A stretch of 64,000 nucleotides of DNA, from positions 27,600,464-27,664,463 of the forward strand of contig NW_024881327.1 of assembly GCF_018691265.1 (NCBI RefSeq), written 5' to 3'. This document shows, piece by piece, positions 62,801 to 64,000 of this stretch. Position 1 is the first letter of the stretch, and the number at the start of each line of letters is the position of its first letter. A program made the translations under genes and the position numbers. A model generated the notes under the pieces. That model saw only the letters and a program-made list of their open reading frames with translations. It searched no databases and was not told the DNA's origin. The stretch is from Tyto alba (Eukaryota > Chordata > Aves > Strigiformes > Tytonidae).

Positions 62801-64000
62801 GCTGTGATTCTCAGGAAAAGTATTAGAATAAAGCATTATTTTACTAGGTAGAAAAATTTTTCTTCAGCTGAGATATTGATGCCTCTATTTCTGCAATGAT
62901 GGATGAAACTATTGGTCATTATGAAAAAAACTATATATAAACAGTCTCTAGCAACACAATAAAGACCTTGCAACAAAGAACACTCTAGACATGGGTATGT
63001 ACGGGTAAGCACTTGTGATGTGGGAAAGCCTCTTTCAGACTGATTCAGAATGGAGACTGCTTTTTCCATAGTTTGCCCTAAGGAATGGGCTATTGGCTAT
63101 ACCTGGGAATGGGTGCTTCCTTCCACTGAGAGAGATGCGACATTTTAGGAAATTGTCCCCCTAACACATGGATATTAGTCAAAGAATCCATCTAGCACAT
63201 AACTTCCCTTGATTAAAACCCAGAAAGTTCAAATTACAGTTTCCCAGGGACTGTGCAAGCACTGAACGGAGGAAGACGTTGCATGCTGGATACATCAAAG
63301 CTAAGCAGTAATGCTGTAAACTGGTGCAATGCAATTAATGCCCTGAGACATTGCCACTGGAAACCATCACATTCACTCCCCTCCAGATTAACAGTATTTC
63401 AGGTGTTGGGACTTCACAAGGTAAGTTCTGGACCTTTCAGAGCAGGTATTCTGGTGATGGTGTTTGCTACCTTTGGCTTTCCCAGGGTGTACCACTTTGT
63501 AGAAGCACCAATCCCGTTACAGGGTGGTAGAAACAGGTTGGAGTTGGAATAGATTGGTTCTATTTTACTAAGGCCTATGTTCTGTTTTCTCTGCCTCATC
63601 TGCACAGTCCCTACCATGTTCCTCCCAGTACAGCAACAGGAACTCCAGGAGCTGAAATTTGCAAAATGTTGTCTTTGTGTGGTATTAGCACTCTGCAGAT
63701 CTTGGCATGCTACACACAATGTGACAAATATCCTTTCCTCCCCATTCTGCCAATTATATTCATAAGCAAATATAACAGTTATAAACAAACAGGAACTGTG
63801 TATATACAACAAACAACAGACAAAAGTAAATATGAAAATGAAAACAGTATCTGAAGAGATTATTTTAATGATAACTACTAAACAGCATACCAAGGAAAAA
63901 GTCCCCATTCTTGGGTAAATTATTTTGGATGGGCAAATATCACCTTTTTCTGAGTGAAATAAACTGCTGATTGGGATGGGAATGTAAGGTTTCTAGCTTA
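59851..64000. other. Non-coding stretch to the window end
   Basis: No gene or transposon is recognised. It holds a T13 run followed by a C run (62341-62359) and a strong-looking splice-donor sequence at 63418-63426. The long minus frame at 63414-63908 (164 codons) is rich in hydrophobic residues but matches nothing I know and lies in A/T-rich sequence. Confidence 0.5.

Noticed and set aside
63414..63908. 164-codon minus-strand open frame with hydrophobic stretches
   Set aside because: The hydrophobic residues come from A/T-rich sequence, there is no signal or family resemblance, and no splice or promoter context supports it.
1..64000. CRISPR array, bacterial operon or phage-like module
   Set aside because: No regularly spaced repeats, no ribosome-binding-site and ORF chains, and the repeat content is vertebrate and avian throughout.

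Overview
The window looks like nuclear DNA from a bird, probably a gene desert or the inside of a very long intron. The evidence is the repeats. At least five CR1 LINE fragments carry the typical avian 3' tail or reverse-transcriptase reading frame, there is a solo LTR of a type I know from many bird genomes, and there are a few very old amniote relics (MIR SINEs and an ancient CR1/L3-type fragment). I infer a neoavian bird from the LTR type, but a repeat-library search would be needed to name the lineage. No bacterial-type gene organisation, CRISPR array, rRNA or convincing tRNA is present.

Layout. 1-3220 is unremarkable non-coding DNA. 3221-6745 is a repeat cluster: an old CR1 fragment, then a younger CR1 whose 3' end lies directly against it, then a mosaic of further CR1 pieces that duplicate part of each other. 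6745-13482 is single-copy-like sequence with two doubtful relics. 13483-14053 is a minus-strand solo LTR bounded by a perfect 5-bp direct repeat (AACAG). 16213-16475 is a CR1 3' tail. 16476-28249 is mostly unrecognised, with a MIR near 27000 and a CA/TA microsatellite near 27850. 28250-29394 is a plus-strand, 5'-truncated and broken CR1 that still shows the reverse-transcriptase FADD motif. 29395-59304 is almost all unrecognised sequence, with an ancient CR1-like fragment (35338-35700), a possible old 3' end (49070-49195), a MIR (51175-51345), a GC-richer patch (about 40020-40450), a small hairpin-rich patch (53022-53108) and several homopolymer runs. 59305-59850 is another minus-strand CR1. 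The rest is unrecognised.

Genes. I found no host protein-coding gene that I can support. The open reading frames are short, have no recognisable domain outside CR1, and the longest ones near 4.7 kb and 28.8 kb are antisense to CR1 coding sequence. One pair of possible small exons (16859-17163) has fair splice signals and is listed at low confidence. Nothing here looks like a new biological system. The most informative observations are the CR1 mosaic, the precisely bounded LTR and the hairpin patch near 53 kb.
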